Part shown: positions 42,390 to 51,247 of the stretch, piece after piece
Position numbering within the stretch: position 1 is the stretch's first letter
Layout: every line of letters starts with the position of its first letter
Assembly: GCA_965116715.1 (NCBI GenBank)
Contig: OZ220724.1
Coordinates: 1,550,001-1,614,000 of the forward strand
Source: Poriferisodalis sp965116715
GTDB taxonomy: Bacteria > Actinomycetota > Acidimicrobiia > Acidimicrobiales > Poriferisodalaceae
DNA: 64,000 bases
Reading direction: 5' to 3'
Program-made: the position numbers and the translations under genes
The notes under the pieces: generated by a model
The model's input: the letters and a program-made list of their open reading frames with translations, nothing else
Told to the model about the DNA's origin: nothing
Database searches by the model: none

Positions 42390-43565
42390 ATGCCTGAGGA
42401 ATTGCCCGCGCCCGGTGACGACGCTGGCACAGAGGCTGAGCCGGTCGCCGAATTCGTGGCGAGGCTCGTCGGCTTCGGCCAAGCGCTGCGGGACGCGGGC
42501 CTTCCGGTGGGCTCCGACGACATGGTCACGTTCTGCTCTGCGGTCTCAGAGCTCACGCCGAGCGATCTCGAAGACGTCTACTGGAGCGGCCGGACGACGC
42601 TGATCCATCGCCGCGACCACCTGCCCCCCTACGACGAGATATTCCGCCGGTACTTCTTGGGACACCGAGCCCCAGCCGATCCGGAACCCTCCGCGGCCGA
42701 GCCGATCGCGCAGGGCCTCAGCGGCATGTTGAACGTACCCGACAGCGAACCCGGCGCCGAATCGGGCGACGACCGGCCGATGGTGCTCGGGCGGCAGGCC
42801 TCCGGGGTTGAGATACAGCGCGACAAGCGCTTCGGCGACTGCACGCCCGATGAACTGGCCGCACTGCGGCGGATCATGGCACAGGTCCGTTTGGAACCGC
42901 CCCGCCGGCGCACCCGCAGGCGCCGTTCGGACCCGTCAGGTGCGCGCCTCGACATCCGCCGGATGGCCCGCGACGCCATGCGGCTCAGCCATGCGGCCCC
43001 CGTCCTGCATCGCCTCACGCGAGCCGAGCGGGCCCGGCCGCTGGTGCTGATCCTCGACGTGTCTGGGTCGATGGCCGACCACTCGCGCAACCTGCTGCAG
43101 TTCGCGTACTCCATGCGCCGGGCGGCACAGAAAGTTGAGGTGTTCTGCTTCGGCACCCGGCTGACACGCATCACACCGGCGCTGGACCGGCGCAACCCAG
43201 ACGACGCCATGAAGCTGGCCGCCGCCCGCGTCCTGGACTGGGACGGCGGCACCCAAATAGGCGCCTCGCTCGACGCATTCGGGCGCCGCTGGGGACGCAA
43301 GGGGCTGAGCCGGGGTGCCACGGTGGTCATCTGCTCCGACGGGTTGGACCGCGGCAGTCCCGCGGTGCTCGCCGACGCGATGGAACGGCTCAGCCAGCTC
43401 TGCCACCGGATCATCTGGATGAACCCGCTCATGGGCGACGACGCCGACACGGCTCCGAGCACGCTCGGCATGATGGCCGCCGGACCGTTCATCGACACGC
43501 TCGAATCGGGCCACGACCTGGTGAGCCTGGAGTCGTTCGCCGCCAGGCTGGCCCAAGTCGGGTGA
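42390..43565 (+). CDS. coxE: CoxE-like von Willebrand factor A domain protein
   Basis: A 391-residue CoxE/VWA_3-type protein. The N-terminal half has FVARLVGFGQALRDAGLPVG and a conserved helical region. The C-terminal VWA domain starts PLVLILDVSGSMADHSRNLL with the metal-ion-dependent adhesion site DxSxS, then FCFGTRLTRITPAL and VVICSDGLDRGSP. It partners with the MoxR ATPase upstream in metal-centre assembly of CO dehydrogenase. ATG 42390 lies 18 bases after the coxD stop. A short duplication around the junction (TCGCCGATGCCTGA occurs twice) created the second ATG. Confidence 0.88.
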   Translation: MPEELPAPGDDAGTEAEPVAEFVARLVGFGQALRDAGLPVGSDDMVTFCSAVSELTPSDLEDVYWSGRTTLIHRRDHLPPYDEIFRRYFLGHRAPADPEPSAAEPIAQGLSGMLNVPDSEPGAESGDDRPMVLGRQASGVEIQRDKRFGDCTPDELAALRRIMAQVRLEPPRRRTRRRRSDPSGARLDIRRMARDAMRLSHAAPVLHRLTRAERARPLVLILDVSGSMADHSRNLLQFAYSMRRAAQKVEVFCFGTRLTRITPALDRRNPDDAMKLAAARVLDWDGGTQIGASLDAFGRRWGRKGLSRGATVVICSDGLDRGSPAVLADAMERLSQLCHRIIWMNPLMGDDADTAPSTLGMMAAGPFIDTLESGHDLVSLESFAARLAQVG

Positions 43566-43629
43566 TCCCGGTGAGTTGGGACCCGGTGGGACGGGCGCCG
43601 GCGGGAACACTGCCGGCGGGAACAGCACA

Positions 43630-43914
43630 GTGAGCAAGTGGAGCGTCTCCATCCAGGCCGAGGGCGACCGTCTCGTCGAATTGGACGAGGTGGTTGCGCT
43701 GGCCGACGCCGTCGCACCGCTCGAGGGCATCGCATCCGGCGTCGGCGCCATGGCCTACGGCGCCCAGATCGTGGTGGAGGCTGAGAGCGCCGACCAGGCC
43801 GTCGAGGCGGCCATGGCTGCGTTCGCCGCTGCCGTGGAGACTGCAGACCTTCCCGCCTGGCCGATGACCCGCGCAGAGGTGATCGGCGAGGACGAGCCGG
43901 AGTTCGACGAGTGA
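43630..43914 (+). CDS. Small hypothetical protein downstream of coxE
   Basis: A 94-residue acidic Ala-rich protein (GTG 43630, VSKWSVSIQAEGDRLVELDE). The pattern of a beta strand, a helix (DEVVALADAVAPLEGIASGV), a strand (AQIVVEAESADQAVEAAMAA) and a helix suggests a small ferredoxin-like alpha/beta fold. No family is recognised. It sits between coxE and the next gene with ten bases to spare on the 3' side, so it is part of the coxDE operon. Confidence 0.6.
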   Translation: MSKWSVSIQAEGDRLVELDEVVALADAVAPLEGIASGVGAMAYGAQIVVEAESADQAVEAAMAAFAAAVETADLPAWPMTRAEVIGEDEPEFDE

Positions 43915-43924
43915 GCGGCACACG

Positions 43925-44374
43925 ATGATTCGGCTCGGCTCGCTCGCTGGCTACCCCTTCGAGGGGCCCCGGGTGCTCGGCGGCTGGACGCCACCGGCAG
44001 TTGCAGCCGTGTTCGCGATCCTGTACCGGGCCGACCCCGAAAGCAAGCCGTACGACTACGCCGTGCTCGACGTCGATCACGCAGACAACCTGGCTGAGGC
44101 CGGCTTGCCGTTCGGCCATCCCCGCGCCAAGTGCTGGGAGCGGCGCGCCGGCAACAAGTGGAACCTCCACATCTGCACCTACGAGGTGCCCGGCGGTTTG
44201 CCCTCGCACCGTGAGCAGATCACCCAGGAGCTCATCGCCATTTACCGGCCCGGCTGCGCGCCCGACCAGTACGACCAGAAGTGGGAAGACGAGTGGATCG
44301 GCAGCTACCGGGCCCCCACCGCCGGCCCGCTCACCACCACTCGCGACCCTGGCGGCACAGAGCAGACGCCATAG
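43925..44374 (+). CDS. Conserved-type hypothetical protein, last gene of coxDE operon
   Basis: A 149-residue protein of unknown function. MIRLGSLAGYPFEGPRVLGG, YRADPESKPYDYAVLDVDHA and CWERRAGNKWNLHICTYEVP are well-formed and Trp/Tyr-rich. The C-terminal 20 residues are Thr/Gly-rich and probably disordered. No signal peptide or membrane segment. The stop codon lies at the very edge of a 29-bp-arm hairpin (44374-44453), which could serve as terminator for this operon and for the convergent cox operon. Confidence 0.6.
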   Translation: MIRLGSLAGYPFEGPRVLGGWTPPAVAAVFAILYRADPESKPYDYAVLDVDHADNLAEAGLPFGHPRAKCWERRAGNKWNLHICTYEVPGGLPSHREQITQELIAIYRPGCAPDQYDQKWEDEWIGSYRAPTAGPLTTTRDPGGTEQTP

Positions 44375-44453
44375 CTGCGGAGGCGGCGGCGAATTCTGCG
44401 ACGTTGCGACCTGCCGGATCGCTGGTCGCAGAATTCCCTGCCGCCTCCGCAGC
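44374..44453. repeat. Hairpin element A: 29-bp inverted repeat around a 22-bp loop
   Basis: The arms 44374-44402 and 44425-44453 match at 27 of 29 positions and both include GAATTCTGCGAC (on one strand or the other). The 22-base loop (44403-44424) is identical, in reverse complement, to the loop of hairpin B at 51601-51682, as are the arm ends next to the loop. It lies between convergent operons and could terminate transcription in both. Its repetition elsewhere indicates a dispersed, REP/MITE-like element. Confidence 0.88.
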
Positions 44454-44465
44454 GGTCGCGCGGGC

Positions 44466-44828
44466 CTATTCCGGCTGGTAACCGACCGCCTCGTGGAACC
44501 GGCTGCGGCGCGTACCCATCGCCGGCCGAGCCGACGACGGCTCACGCGGCTCGGGTTCGGGCTCGTAGGTGGCGCCGGCCACGATGCCTTCAGCCATGCC
44601 GTACAGCAGCGGCAGCGCTCCCGCGATGACGCCAGCTGTGTTGTTGATGCGCTCGACGCCCGGCTCAACCGCCTCGGCGTCGGACTTGATCTTCCACACG
44701 ATCTGCGAGCACTCCTCGAGCAGCCCGGCGATCCGGGTGAGCTGGCTGCCCACCACGAACAGGTAGAAGGCGAGCCCGGCGATGAACAGGCCGATCAGGA
44801 TGACGGAGAGAACTACGAGCGTCGTCAT
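44466..44828 (-). CDS. Small single-pass membrane protein (5th of five)
   Basis: A 120-residue protein. Residues 1-27 form one transmembrane helix (LVVLSVILIGLFIAGLAFYL), followed by a helical linker (LTRIAGLLEECSQIVWKIKS), a second weakly hydrophobic segment (NTAGVIAGALPLLYGMAEGI) and a Pro/Glu-rich tail (EPEPEPREPSSARPAMG). No family is recognised; the layout recalls DUF948-like proteins. Its start overlaps the previous gene stop by four bases. It is the last gene of the cox minus-strand operon. Confidence 0.65.
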   Translation of the reverse strand: MTTLVVLSVILIGLFIAGLAFYLFVVGSQLTRIAGLLEECSQIVWKIKSDAEAVEPGVERINNTAGVIAGALPLLYGMAEGIVAGATYEPEPEPREPSSARPAMGTRRSRFHEAVGYQPE

Positions 44829-45115
44829 GAGCGCACCTTGTCGAGTACACGGCCCAGGAACAGGTGGTGTTCGAGGCCTTCGGTCAGCACCGCATCGACT
44901 TGGTCGGCGGTCTCCGCAATGAGCGCCGTGTCACCGGTGTTGGCGGCGGCACGTTCGAGCGTGTCCTTGATGACTTCCACGCGGCGCTCAATCGTGCGCA
45001 CGAGCAGCACCAGCATGGTGAGCAGCACAACCACCGCCACGATCACGACGAAACCGCCGATGACGACGCCCCACCACAGGTTCTCCTGCGTGTCGGTCAG
45101 AGCCAGCAGACCCAT
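44825..45115 (-). CDS. Small single-pass membrane protein (4th of five)
   Basis: A 96-residue protein with one transmembrane helix at residues 15-38 (WGVVIGGFVVIVAVVVLLTM) followed by a charged helix (RTIERRVEVIKDTLERAAAN) and an amphipathic C-terminus. It has the same layout as its neighbours: short N-terminus, one membrane helix, and a cytoplasmic or periplasmic helix of 50-60 residues. Function unknown. The four-base overlap with the next gene indicates coupled translation. Confidence 0.65.
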   Translation of the reverse strand: MGLLALTDTQENLWWGVVIGGFVVIVAVVVLLTMLVLLVRTIERRVEVIKDTLERAAANTGDTALIAETADQVDAVLTEGLEHHLFLGRVLDKVRS

Positions 45116-45116
45116 C

Positions 45117-45395
45117 TCAGCCTCCTAACCGGTTGCGGCCGCGCTTGAGGCCGGCGACGATCACCGATGCCGCTGCGATCGTCGTATTCAGTTCCGACAG
45201 CGCCGCCGTGTTGGTGACGGCATTTTCCAGTCCATCGTTGATCTCGGTGGCCCTGTTTCCGATCGATCGAGCCAGTATCAAGATCGGCACCACGAGGGCG
45301 ACCACGGCGATCACCACGACGATGCCGATGACAATGCCGATCACCCATCCGGTGGTGGACCCGGCGTCCGAACTCTGGGCAAGCAGATGCAGCAT
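45117..45395 (-). CDS. Small single-pass membrane protein (3rd of five)
   Basis: A 92-residue protein, ATG 45395. The transmembrane helix WVIGIVIGIVVVIAVVALVV (about 17-40) is followed by LILARSIGNRATEINDGLEN and AALSELNTTIAAASVIVAGL. The segment after the helix resembles those of the other small proteins in the row, which suggests ancient duplication. One base separates it from the next gene. Function unknown. Confidence 0.62.
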   Translation of the reverse strand: MLHLLAQSSDAGSTTGWVIGIVIGIVVVIAVVALVVPILILARSIGNRATEINDGLENAVTNTAALSELNTTIAAASVIVAGLKRGRNRLGG

Positions 45396-45406
45396 GGCAG
45401 CCCCCC

Positions 45407-45634
45407 TCAGATCGATTCGCAGAAGTCGTGAACGGGCATCAACGTCGAGTTGACCGACGGCAGCACGGTGGGCACCGTCGAGGTCTGCTCTGCGATGACC
45501 GCAACTCCCCCGGCGACTTGGGCGAGCGTGCTGTGGACCGCTCTCAGGTGGAGCACCACGCGCAGCAGCCCGACGGCCGCGGCCAAGATGATCAGGGCGC
45601 TGATGATGACGGTGACCCAGGCAACGACAGGCAT
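45407..45634 (-). CDS. Small single-pass membrane protein (2nd of five)
   Basis: A 75-residue protein (ATG 45634; GTG 45637 is also possible). Residues 3-30 form the membrane helix VVAWVTVIISALIILAAAVG. A helix LRAVHSTLAQVAGGVAVIAE and a short C-terminus with a Cys (PVHDFCESI) follow. No family is recognised. It lies eleven bases from each neighbour in the minus-strand cox operon. Confidence 0.58.
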   Translation of the reverse strand: MPVVAWVTVIISALIILAAAVGLLRVVLHLRAVHSTLAQVAGGVAVIAEQTSTVPTVLPSVNSTLMPVHDFCESI

Positions 45635-45645
45635 CACATTTCCTT

Positions 45646-45897
45646 TCAGCCCAGGAGCTTCCCGACCGAACCGGCGTAGCGGACCGCACCGTCCGCTACC
45701 TCTTCGATCGTCTCGTCAGTGGTTGCGAGCAAGTCCTGCGTGGTGTCGAGCTCGCCGATGATCCCCACGCCGCCGGCGAGGATGTCGTCGCTGGCCTTGC
45801 GAATGCGCTCGATGGCAGCCAACACCCGGTTCAGCAGTGCAAGTGCGACCGGCACGACCACCACGAGCAGTATCAGGTTTCCTATCCACCAGAGCAC
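45646..45897 (-). CDS. Small single-pass membrane protein (1st of five)
   Basis: An 83-residue protein with GTG start 45897. The membrane helix LWWIGNLILLVVVVPVALAL starts at once and is followed by LLNRVLAAIERIRKASDDIL and a helical C-terminus (LDTTQDLLATTDETIEEVAD). It has the same plan as the four genes downstream. It begins ten bases after the coxG stop, which ties the membrane-protein set to the CO dehydrogenase operon; a membrane-anchoring or electron-transfer scaffold role is conceivable but unproven. Confidence 0.6.
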   Translation of the reverse strand: MLWWIGNLILLVVVVPVALALLNRVLAAIERIRKASDDILAGGVGIIGELDTTQDLLATTDETIEEVADGAVRYAGSVGKLLG

Positions 45898-45907
45898 AAG
45901 CGCCTCC

Positions 45908-46492
45908 TCACACGGCCTCAGGGCGGTACGGCAGGGCAAGCCGGCGCACGACGCGGGCGAGGCCCATCCCCGCGGCGCGTACACCGATGGCAAGGCCACC
46001 GGCGGCTTGTGCCTGTTCGACTTCGTCGGGATCGCGCCCCGCGGCGATCGCCGCAAGCCGGTTCTGCACATTGGCAGCGAAGTCGCCCAGCAACACCGCC
46101 GTGATGTCACCCACCAAGCCTCGGCCGTACTGCGCGGCCGGCCCGGAGAGCTGCAGGTCCATCGCAACGTCCACAGCGGTGCCCCCTGCGGTCGGGGCAA
46201 GGCTGGCGTCGAGAGCAAGCGTCGCCTGGCCCCGGCCCTTGCGATCGGTGCCGCTGGCACTGACCGAGATGGTGCGGGCGTCGGGGTCGCGCTGGGTGAT
46301 CTCGGCGCTGCCGTCGAAATCGAGCTTGATGGGGCCGAGTCCGATGGACACCGTGCCGCCGTAGCGGTCATCACCGAGATCGGTGCTCAGCTCGGCGCCG
46401 GGCAGGCACGCCGCGACCTGGGGCACATTGCCGAAGAAGTCCCACACGGCCTCGGTCGGCTGGGCGACCTCGAACTGGTTGGTGATCTGCAT
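45908..46492 (-). CDS. coxG: CoxG-like SRPBCC protein
   Basis: A 194-residue START/SRPBCC protein of the CoxG family: MQITNQFEVAQPTEAVWDFF, VAACLPGAELSTDLGDDRYG, GPIKLDFDGSAEITQRD and VDVAMDLQLSGPAAQYGRG. CoxG is reported to attach CO dehydrogenase to the membrane and to shuttle quinone electrons. The last 40 residues include a hydrophobic patch (GLAIGVRAAGMGLARVV) suited to membrane contact. Its start codon overlaps the preceding XdhC-YHS gene stop by one base. It lies two genes downstream of coxL, next to the small membrane proteins. Confidence 0.9.
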   Translation of the reverse strand: MQITNQFEVAQPTEAVWDFFGNVPQVAACLPGAELSTDLGDDRYGGTVSIGLGPIKLDFDGSAEITQRDPDARTISVSASGTDRKGRGQATLALDASLAPTAGGTAVDVAMDLQLSGPAAQYGRGLVGDITAVLLGDFAANVQNRLAAIAAGRDPDEVEQAQAAGGLAIGVRAAGMGLARVVRRLALPYRPEAV

Positions 46493-47427
46493 CAGGCGAC
46501 TCCCTGCTCACGTGCGAAGGTGGTGCGGCACCCCGCACAGCAGAAGTAGAAGACCTCGTTCCCCACTTCGAGCCAGTGGGCGGCGTGGTCGATCTGGACG
46601 GTCATACCGCAGACGGGGTCGACGGCCAGCGAGGTCTCCGGCGTGTGCGCGGGGACCGGCGCAGCAAACGCACCCTGTGCCCGAAGCTGCACCAGCTCGG
46701 CCAGGATCGACACTGCGACCTCCTTGTGCGAGGTGCTGCCGAGATCCAGTCCCGCTGGATATCGCAGGGCATCGAGCCCCGAGTCGTCGACGCCCTGCGC
46801 GGCGAGCACCGCTCGCACGGACTCACCGCGCCGGCTGGAAGCGACGAGGCCCACGTAGGCCGGAGCTGCCTTCAGTGCCGAAGCCAGCACGTCTTCGTCG
46901 CCGTGGCCCTGGGTGGCGACCACCACGATCGATTGCGGCGTGAGCAGCCCTTCGCTGAACTCGGCACGATCGACCAGCTCGACACGCCAGTCGAGCTGTG
47001 CTGCCAGAACGGCCAACGTCGCCGCCATCGGCGAGCTTCCGACGATCACCAAGTGGGGTACGGCCACGACGGGCTCCAAGTAGATCTGCAGGGCGCCATC
47101 GCTCTGGCACGACATCTCGACTGCGGTGGTGCCCTGCGGGAGATCGCCGAATCGGTCGCTGGCGCCCAGTGCCAGCAAGCGCGGCGTGCCGGCCTCCAGC
47201 GTGGCCCTGGCCTCGCGGATGAATGTCGGCTCGGCGCAGGCACCACCGATCCAGCCGTACATCTCGCCCGAGGCCGTGTAGATGGCGCGTGAGCCCTGCT
47301 GTCCCGAGCTGGGACCTTCGCGCCAGACCACCGTGGCCAGCACAAATGCCTCGCCACTCCGTGCGAGATCGACAGCGCGTTCGAGAACGCCCCAGCCCTC
47401 GACGGCCCGGTGCCCGGCCTGGCTCAT
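46492..47427 (-). CDS. XdhC/CoxF-type maturation factor fused to a YHS domain
   Basis: A 311-residue protein. The N-terminal XdhC_CoxI domain has FVLATVVWREGPSSGQQGSR and GWIGGACAEP. The central Rossmann domain has HLVIVGSSPMAATLAVLAAQ and later VAVSILAELVQLRAQG. The last 50 residues form a YHS-type metal-binding module (DPVCGMTVQIDHAAHWLEVG, then FYFCCAGCRTTF). XdhC proteins bind molybdenum cofactor and help its sulphuration and insertion. The YHS end could handle copper for the Cu-Mo site of CO dehydrogenase; that is inference. It overlaps coxL by four bases. Confidence 0.88.
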   Translation of the reverse strand: MSQAGHRAVEGWGVLERAVDLARSGEAFVLATVVWREGPSSGQQGSRAIYTASGEMYGWIGGACAEPTFIREARATLEAGTPRLLALGASDRFGDLPQGTTAVEMSCQSDGALQIYLEPVVAVPHLVIVGSSPMAATLAVLAAQLDWRVELVDRAEFSEGLLTPQSIVVVATQGHGDEDVLASALKAAPAYVGLVASSRRGESVRAVLAAQGVDDSGLDALRYPAGLDLGSTSHKEVAVSILAELVQLRAQGAFAAPVPAHTPETSLAVDPVCGMTVQIDHAAHWLEVGNEVFYFCCAGCRTTFAREQGVA

Positions 47428-49805
47428 GGCTCGGTCTTCACCGGCGGAGCGCCGGAGACGTCGTGGCCGGCGGTGATGGCCTCATAGACCCGGTCGGGCA
47501 GCAGCGGCATGTCGATGTTGCGCACGCCGGTGTCACCGATGGCGTCGATCACCGCGTTGACGAACGCCGCCGGGCCGCCCACGGTGGCGCACTCGCCGAT
47601 GCCCTTGGCCCCGATGGGGTGGTGCGGGCAGGGCGTCACCACTTCATGCAGCTCGAATCCCGGCGTTTCCCATGCTGTCGGCAGCAGGTAGTCCATGTAG
47701 TTGGAGCCGATGCAGTTGCCGTCCTCGTCGAAGGTGATGAACTGCATGTTGGCCATGGCGTAGGCCTCGGTGAGACCGCCCATGATCTGCCCTTCGACGA
47801 TCATCGGATTGATGCGCACGCCGCAGTCATCCACCGCCACCACCCGCAGGACATCCCACACGCCGGTCTCGGGATCGACCTCGACCGTCGCGATGTAGCA
47901 CGCGAAGGGCCACGTGAGGTTGGGCGGGTCGTAATAGGCGTTGTTCTCCAGGCCCGGCTCCATGCCGTCGGGCATGTTGCTGTAGGCGGCGATGGCGCAC
48001 TCCTGGATGGTCACACCCCGGTCGGGCGCGCCACGCACCGAGAACCGTCCGAGCTCCCACTCGATGTCCTCCTCGGACACCTCGAGCAGGTGCGCGGCGA
48101 TCTTGCGAGCCTTGGCACGGATCTTGCGCGACACCATGGTCACCGCCGCCCCGGCCACCGGAGTGCTGCGTGAGGCATAGGTGCCCATGCCGAACGGGGC
48201 GGTATCGGTGTCTCCCTCTTCGACCAAGACGTCCTCGGCGGGAATGCCGAGCTCGTGGGCCACGATCTGTGCCCACGTGGTCTCGTGGCCCTGGCCCTGG
48301 GTCTTGGCACCAGTCCGCAGCAGCGCCTTGCCGGTCATGTGCACCTTCAGCTCGGCGGAGTCGAACATCTTGATGCCCAAGATGTCGTACTCCCGGCTGT
48401 TGCCCGCCCCGAGGGGCTCGGTCATCGTCGAGATGCCGATGCCCAGCAGCCGGCCGCGCTGGCGTGCTTCTTCCTTCTGGCGCAGGAAGTCCTGATACCC
48501 GATTGCCTCGAGGCCGAGGTCGAGGCACTTGGCGTACTGGCCGGAGTCGGTCAGGAATCCCCACGGCGTGCGGTGCGGGAAGTCGTCATCGCGCACCAGG
48601 TTGATGCGACGGAACTCGGCCTGGTCCATGCCGAGATCGCTGGCGGCGGCCTGCACCATGCGCTCCTGGAAGTACATGGCCTCGGTGACCCGGAACGAGC
48701 ACCGGTAGGCGACGCCGCCCGGTGCCTTGTTGGTGTAGACGCCCTGGGCGGTGAGGTGGGCGGCTCCGATGTCGTAGCAGCTGAACGCCGAGTGCATCAG
48801 GCCGATCTTGAACTTGCTCGGCTGGGCGTCGGAGAAGAAGGCACCATGATCGGAGTCGGTGTGCATCCGCACGCCGAGGATGCGGCCGTCGTTGCGCAGC
48901 GCCATCTCGCCCTTGAGGTAGATGTCGCGGCCGAAGCCCGTCGAGATGAGGTTCCCGCTCTTGTCCTCGATCCACTTGACCGGGCACTCCAGCAGGATCG
49001 ACGCCAGAATCGACACCACATAGCCCGGATACACCGGCACCTTGTTCCCGAAACCGCCGCCGAGATCAGGCGACACGATGCGGATCATGTGCTCAGGCAG
49101 CTCGGCGACCAGTGCCACCGCAGCGCGGATGATGTGCGGCGCCTGGGTGGTCATGTACACGGTGAGCTTCGAGGTCGCCCGGTTGAAGTCGGCGATCGAG
49201 CCGCACGCCTCGATGGGCGACGGGTGCGAGCGGGGGTAGTGCATCTCGATGGTCGAGACCACATCGGCCTCGGCGAAGGCCCGATCAGTGCCCTCGCGGT
49301 CGCCGACCTCCCAGTCGAACACGACGTTGGAGTCCTGACCGGTCTTGTCGTCGCGGATCAGCGGGGCGCCGGGAGCCGTTGCCTGGGCCGGGTTGACGAT
49401 GGGCGGCAGCGGCTCGTAGTCGACCACGATCGCCTCGCAGCCGTCCTTGGCGATGTAGGGGTCGTCGGCGACCACGCAGGCCACTTCCTGGCCCTGGAAC
49501 CGGACCTTGTCGGTGGCGAGGACGGCTTGGGTGTCGTACGACAGCGTGGGCATCCACGCCAGATTGCGGGCGGCCAGCATGTCGCCGGTGAGCACCATGC
49601 GAACGCCGGGAATGGCCCAGGCAGCGCTGACGTCGATGGAGCGGATGCGAGCGTGGGCGAGCGGGCTGCGCAGGATCTCCATGTGCAGCATGCCGGGCAG
49701 GGCGATGTCGTCGATGTAGTTGCCCTTGCCGCGGATGAAGCGGTTGTCCTCCACCCGGCGCCGGCTGGCGCCGAGGCCGCCGATCTTGATCTCGTCGAGC
49801 GCCAT
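47424..49805 (-). CDS. coxL: Aerobic carbon monoxide dehydrogenase large subunit, form I
   Basis: A 793-residue molybdenum hydroxylase large subunit that oxidises CO with water to CO2. Residues 366-372 read AYRCSFR, the diagnostic form I active-site loop, with Cys369 the ligand of the Cu in the Cu-S-Mo centre; form II (other hydroxylases) has AYRGAGR. Other motifs: VSPDLGGGFGNKV (cofactor) and IGAKGIGECATVGGP with the catalytic Glu region near residue 753. Length is normal for CoxL. It is in a coxM-coxS-coxL order with one- to four-base spacing or overlap, so the three subunits are produced together. High confidence for bona fide CO oxidation. Confidence 0.95.
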   Translation of the reverse strand: MALDEIKIGGLGASRRRVEDNRFIRGKGNYIDDIALPGMLHMEILRSPLAHARIRSIDVSAAWAIPGVRMVLTGDMLAARNLAWMPTLSYDTQAVLATDKVRFQGQEVACVVADDPYIAKDGCEAIVVDYEPLPPIVNPAQATAPGAPLIRDDKTGQDSNVVFDWEVGDREGTDRAFAEADVVSTIEMHYPRSHPSPIEACGSIADFNRATSKLTVYMTTQAPHIIRAAVALVAELPEHMIRIVSPDLGGGFGNKVPVYPGYVVSILASILLECPVKWIEDKSGNLISTGFGRDIYLKGEMALRNDGRILGVRMHTDSDHGAFFSDAQPSKFKIGLMHSAFSCYDIGAAHLTAQGVYTNKAPGGVAYRCSFRVTEAMYFQERMVQAAASDLGMDQAEFRRINLVRDDDFPHRTPWGFLTDSGQYAKCLDLGLEAIGYQDFLRQKEEARQRGRLLGIGISTMTEPLGAGNSREYDILGIKMFDSAELKVHMTGKALLRTGAKTQGQGHETTWAQIVAHELGIPAEDVLVEEGDTDTAPFGMGTYASRSTPVAGAAVTMVSRKIRAKARKIAAHLLEVSEEDIEWELGRFSVRGAPDRGVTIQECAIAAYSNMPDGMEPGLENNAYYDPPNLTWPFACYIATVEVDPETGVWDVLRVVAVDDCGVRINPMIVEGQIMGGLTEAYAMANMQFITFDEDGNCIGSNYMDYLLPTAWETPGFELHEVVTPCPHHPIGAKGIGECATVGGPAAFVNAVIDAIGDTGVRNIDMPLLPDRVYEAITAGHDVSGAPPVKTEP

Positions 49806-49806
49806 C

Positions 49807-50358
<552 letters not shown>

Positions 50359-50359
50359 G

Positions 50360-51232
50360 TCAGGCCGCCTCTTGTCCGGCTCGCTGGATCTGTGCCCCGA
50401 TGCGCCGCACGAAGGTGGCGACGACGTGGCGCTTGTAGTCGGCGCTTCCCCGGTGGTCGGAGCGTGGCTGCGCCGCCTCGGCAGCGAGGCGGGCTGCTGC
50501 ATCGACGGCATCTGCATCGAGTGCCGTGCCGACCAGAGCCGCAGCAGCGTCGGAGGCGTTGATGGTTGCCGGCCCGACGCCGGTGAGCCCGATGCCCGCC
50601 CGCGAGACGGTGTCTCCCGACATCTCGGCGGAGACGGCCACGCCGACGGTGGCGAAGTCGCCGACTCGCCGCTCGAGTTTGAGGTAGCCGCCGGCTCTCG
50701 TCCCGATCGCGGCCGGCACCACGGCTTCGACAGCGATCTCGTCGTCGGCCAGCGCCGTCTGGAACGGCCCGTCGATGAGATCGTCAACCGCAACGGACCG
50801 GCGCCCGTTCGGACCTTCGGCAACGATGGATCCGCCCAGCGAGACCATCACCGAGGCCCAGTCGCCCTGGGGGTCGGCGTGACACAGCGAGCCGACGAGC
50901 GTGCCCCGTGTGCGCACGAGCGGGTCGGCGACGACGGGAGCTGCAGCCGCGATGGTGGGCTGGTGGTCGGCGAGCGTCGCCGACTTCTCGAGATCAGCGT
51001 GACGGCAGAGCGCCCCGATCCGGTAGGTGCCGTCGCCGTCGGGGCGGTGATAGTCGAGGCCGGCGATGCCGTTGATGTCCACCAGCATCGCCGGGGCCGC
51101 GAACCGCAGCTTCATCATGGGAATGAGGCTCTGGCCTCCCGCCAGGACCCTTGCGTCGCCGTTCGCGGCGAGCAGGGCAACTGCCTCGGCAACGGTCGAG
51201 GGCGCTTCGTAGCGAAATCGGGATGGGTACAT
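50360..51232 (-). CDS. coxM: CO dehydrogenase FAD-binding medium subunit
   Basis: A 290-residue FAD subunit of the xanthine-dehydrogenase family. MYPSRFRYEAPSTVAEAVAL, the flavin-binding loop LAGGQSLIPMMKLR and the second loop TRGTLVGSLCHADPQGDW are intact. The C-terminal CO_deh_flav_C domain has YLKLERRVGDFATVGVAVS. It passes electrons from the Fe-S subunit to the quinone pool. It lies directly upstream of coxS, in the classical M-S-L order. A small gene starts the operon 15 bases before it. Confidence 0.94.
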   Translation of the reverse strand: MYPSRFRYEAPSTVAEAVALLAANGDARVLAGGQSLIPMMKLRFAAPAMLVDINGIAGLDYHRPDGDGTYRIGALCRHADLEKSATLADHQPTIAAAAPVVADPLVRTRGTLVGSLCHADPQGDWASVMVSLGGSIVAEGPNGRRSVAVDDLIDGPFQTALADDEIAVEAVVPAAIGTRAGGYLKLERRVGDFATVGVAVSAEMSGDTVSRAGIGLTGVGPATINASDAAAALVGTALDADAVDAAARLAAEAAQPRSDHRGSADYKRHVVATFVRRIGAQIQRAGQEAA

Positions 51233-51247
51233 GTGACCGCTCCTCGT

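Noticed and set aside
44374..44453. Ordinary bidirectional terminator only
   Set aside because: It may terminate, but an inverted copy with the same core occurs between divergent genes at 51601-51682, so a dispersed element explains it better. No T-run was seen.
42629..44668. 679-codon minus-strand frame opposite coxE and following genes
   Set aside because: Arg/Ser/Pro-rich antisense shadow of coxE, which has intact VWA motifs.
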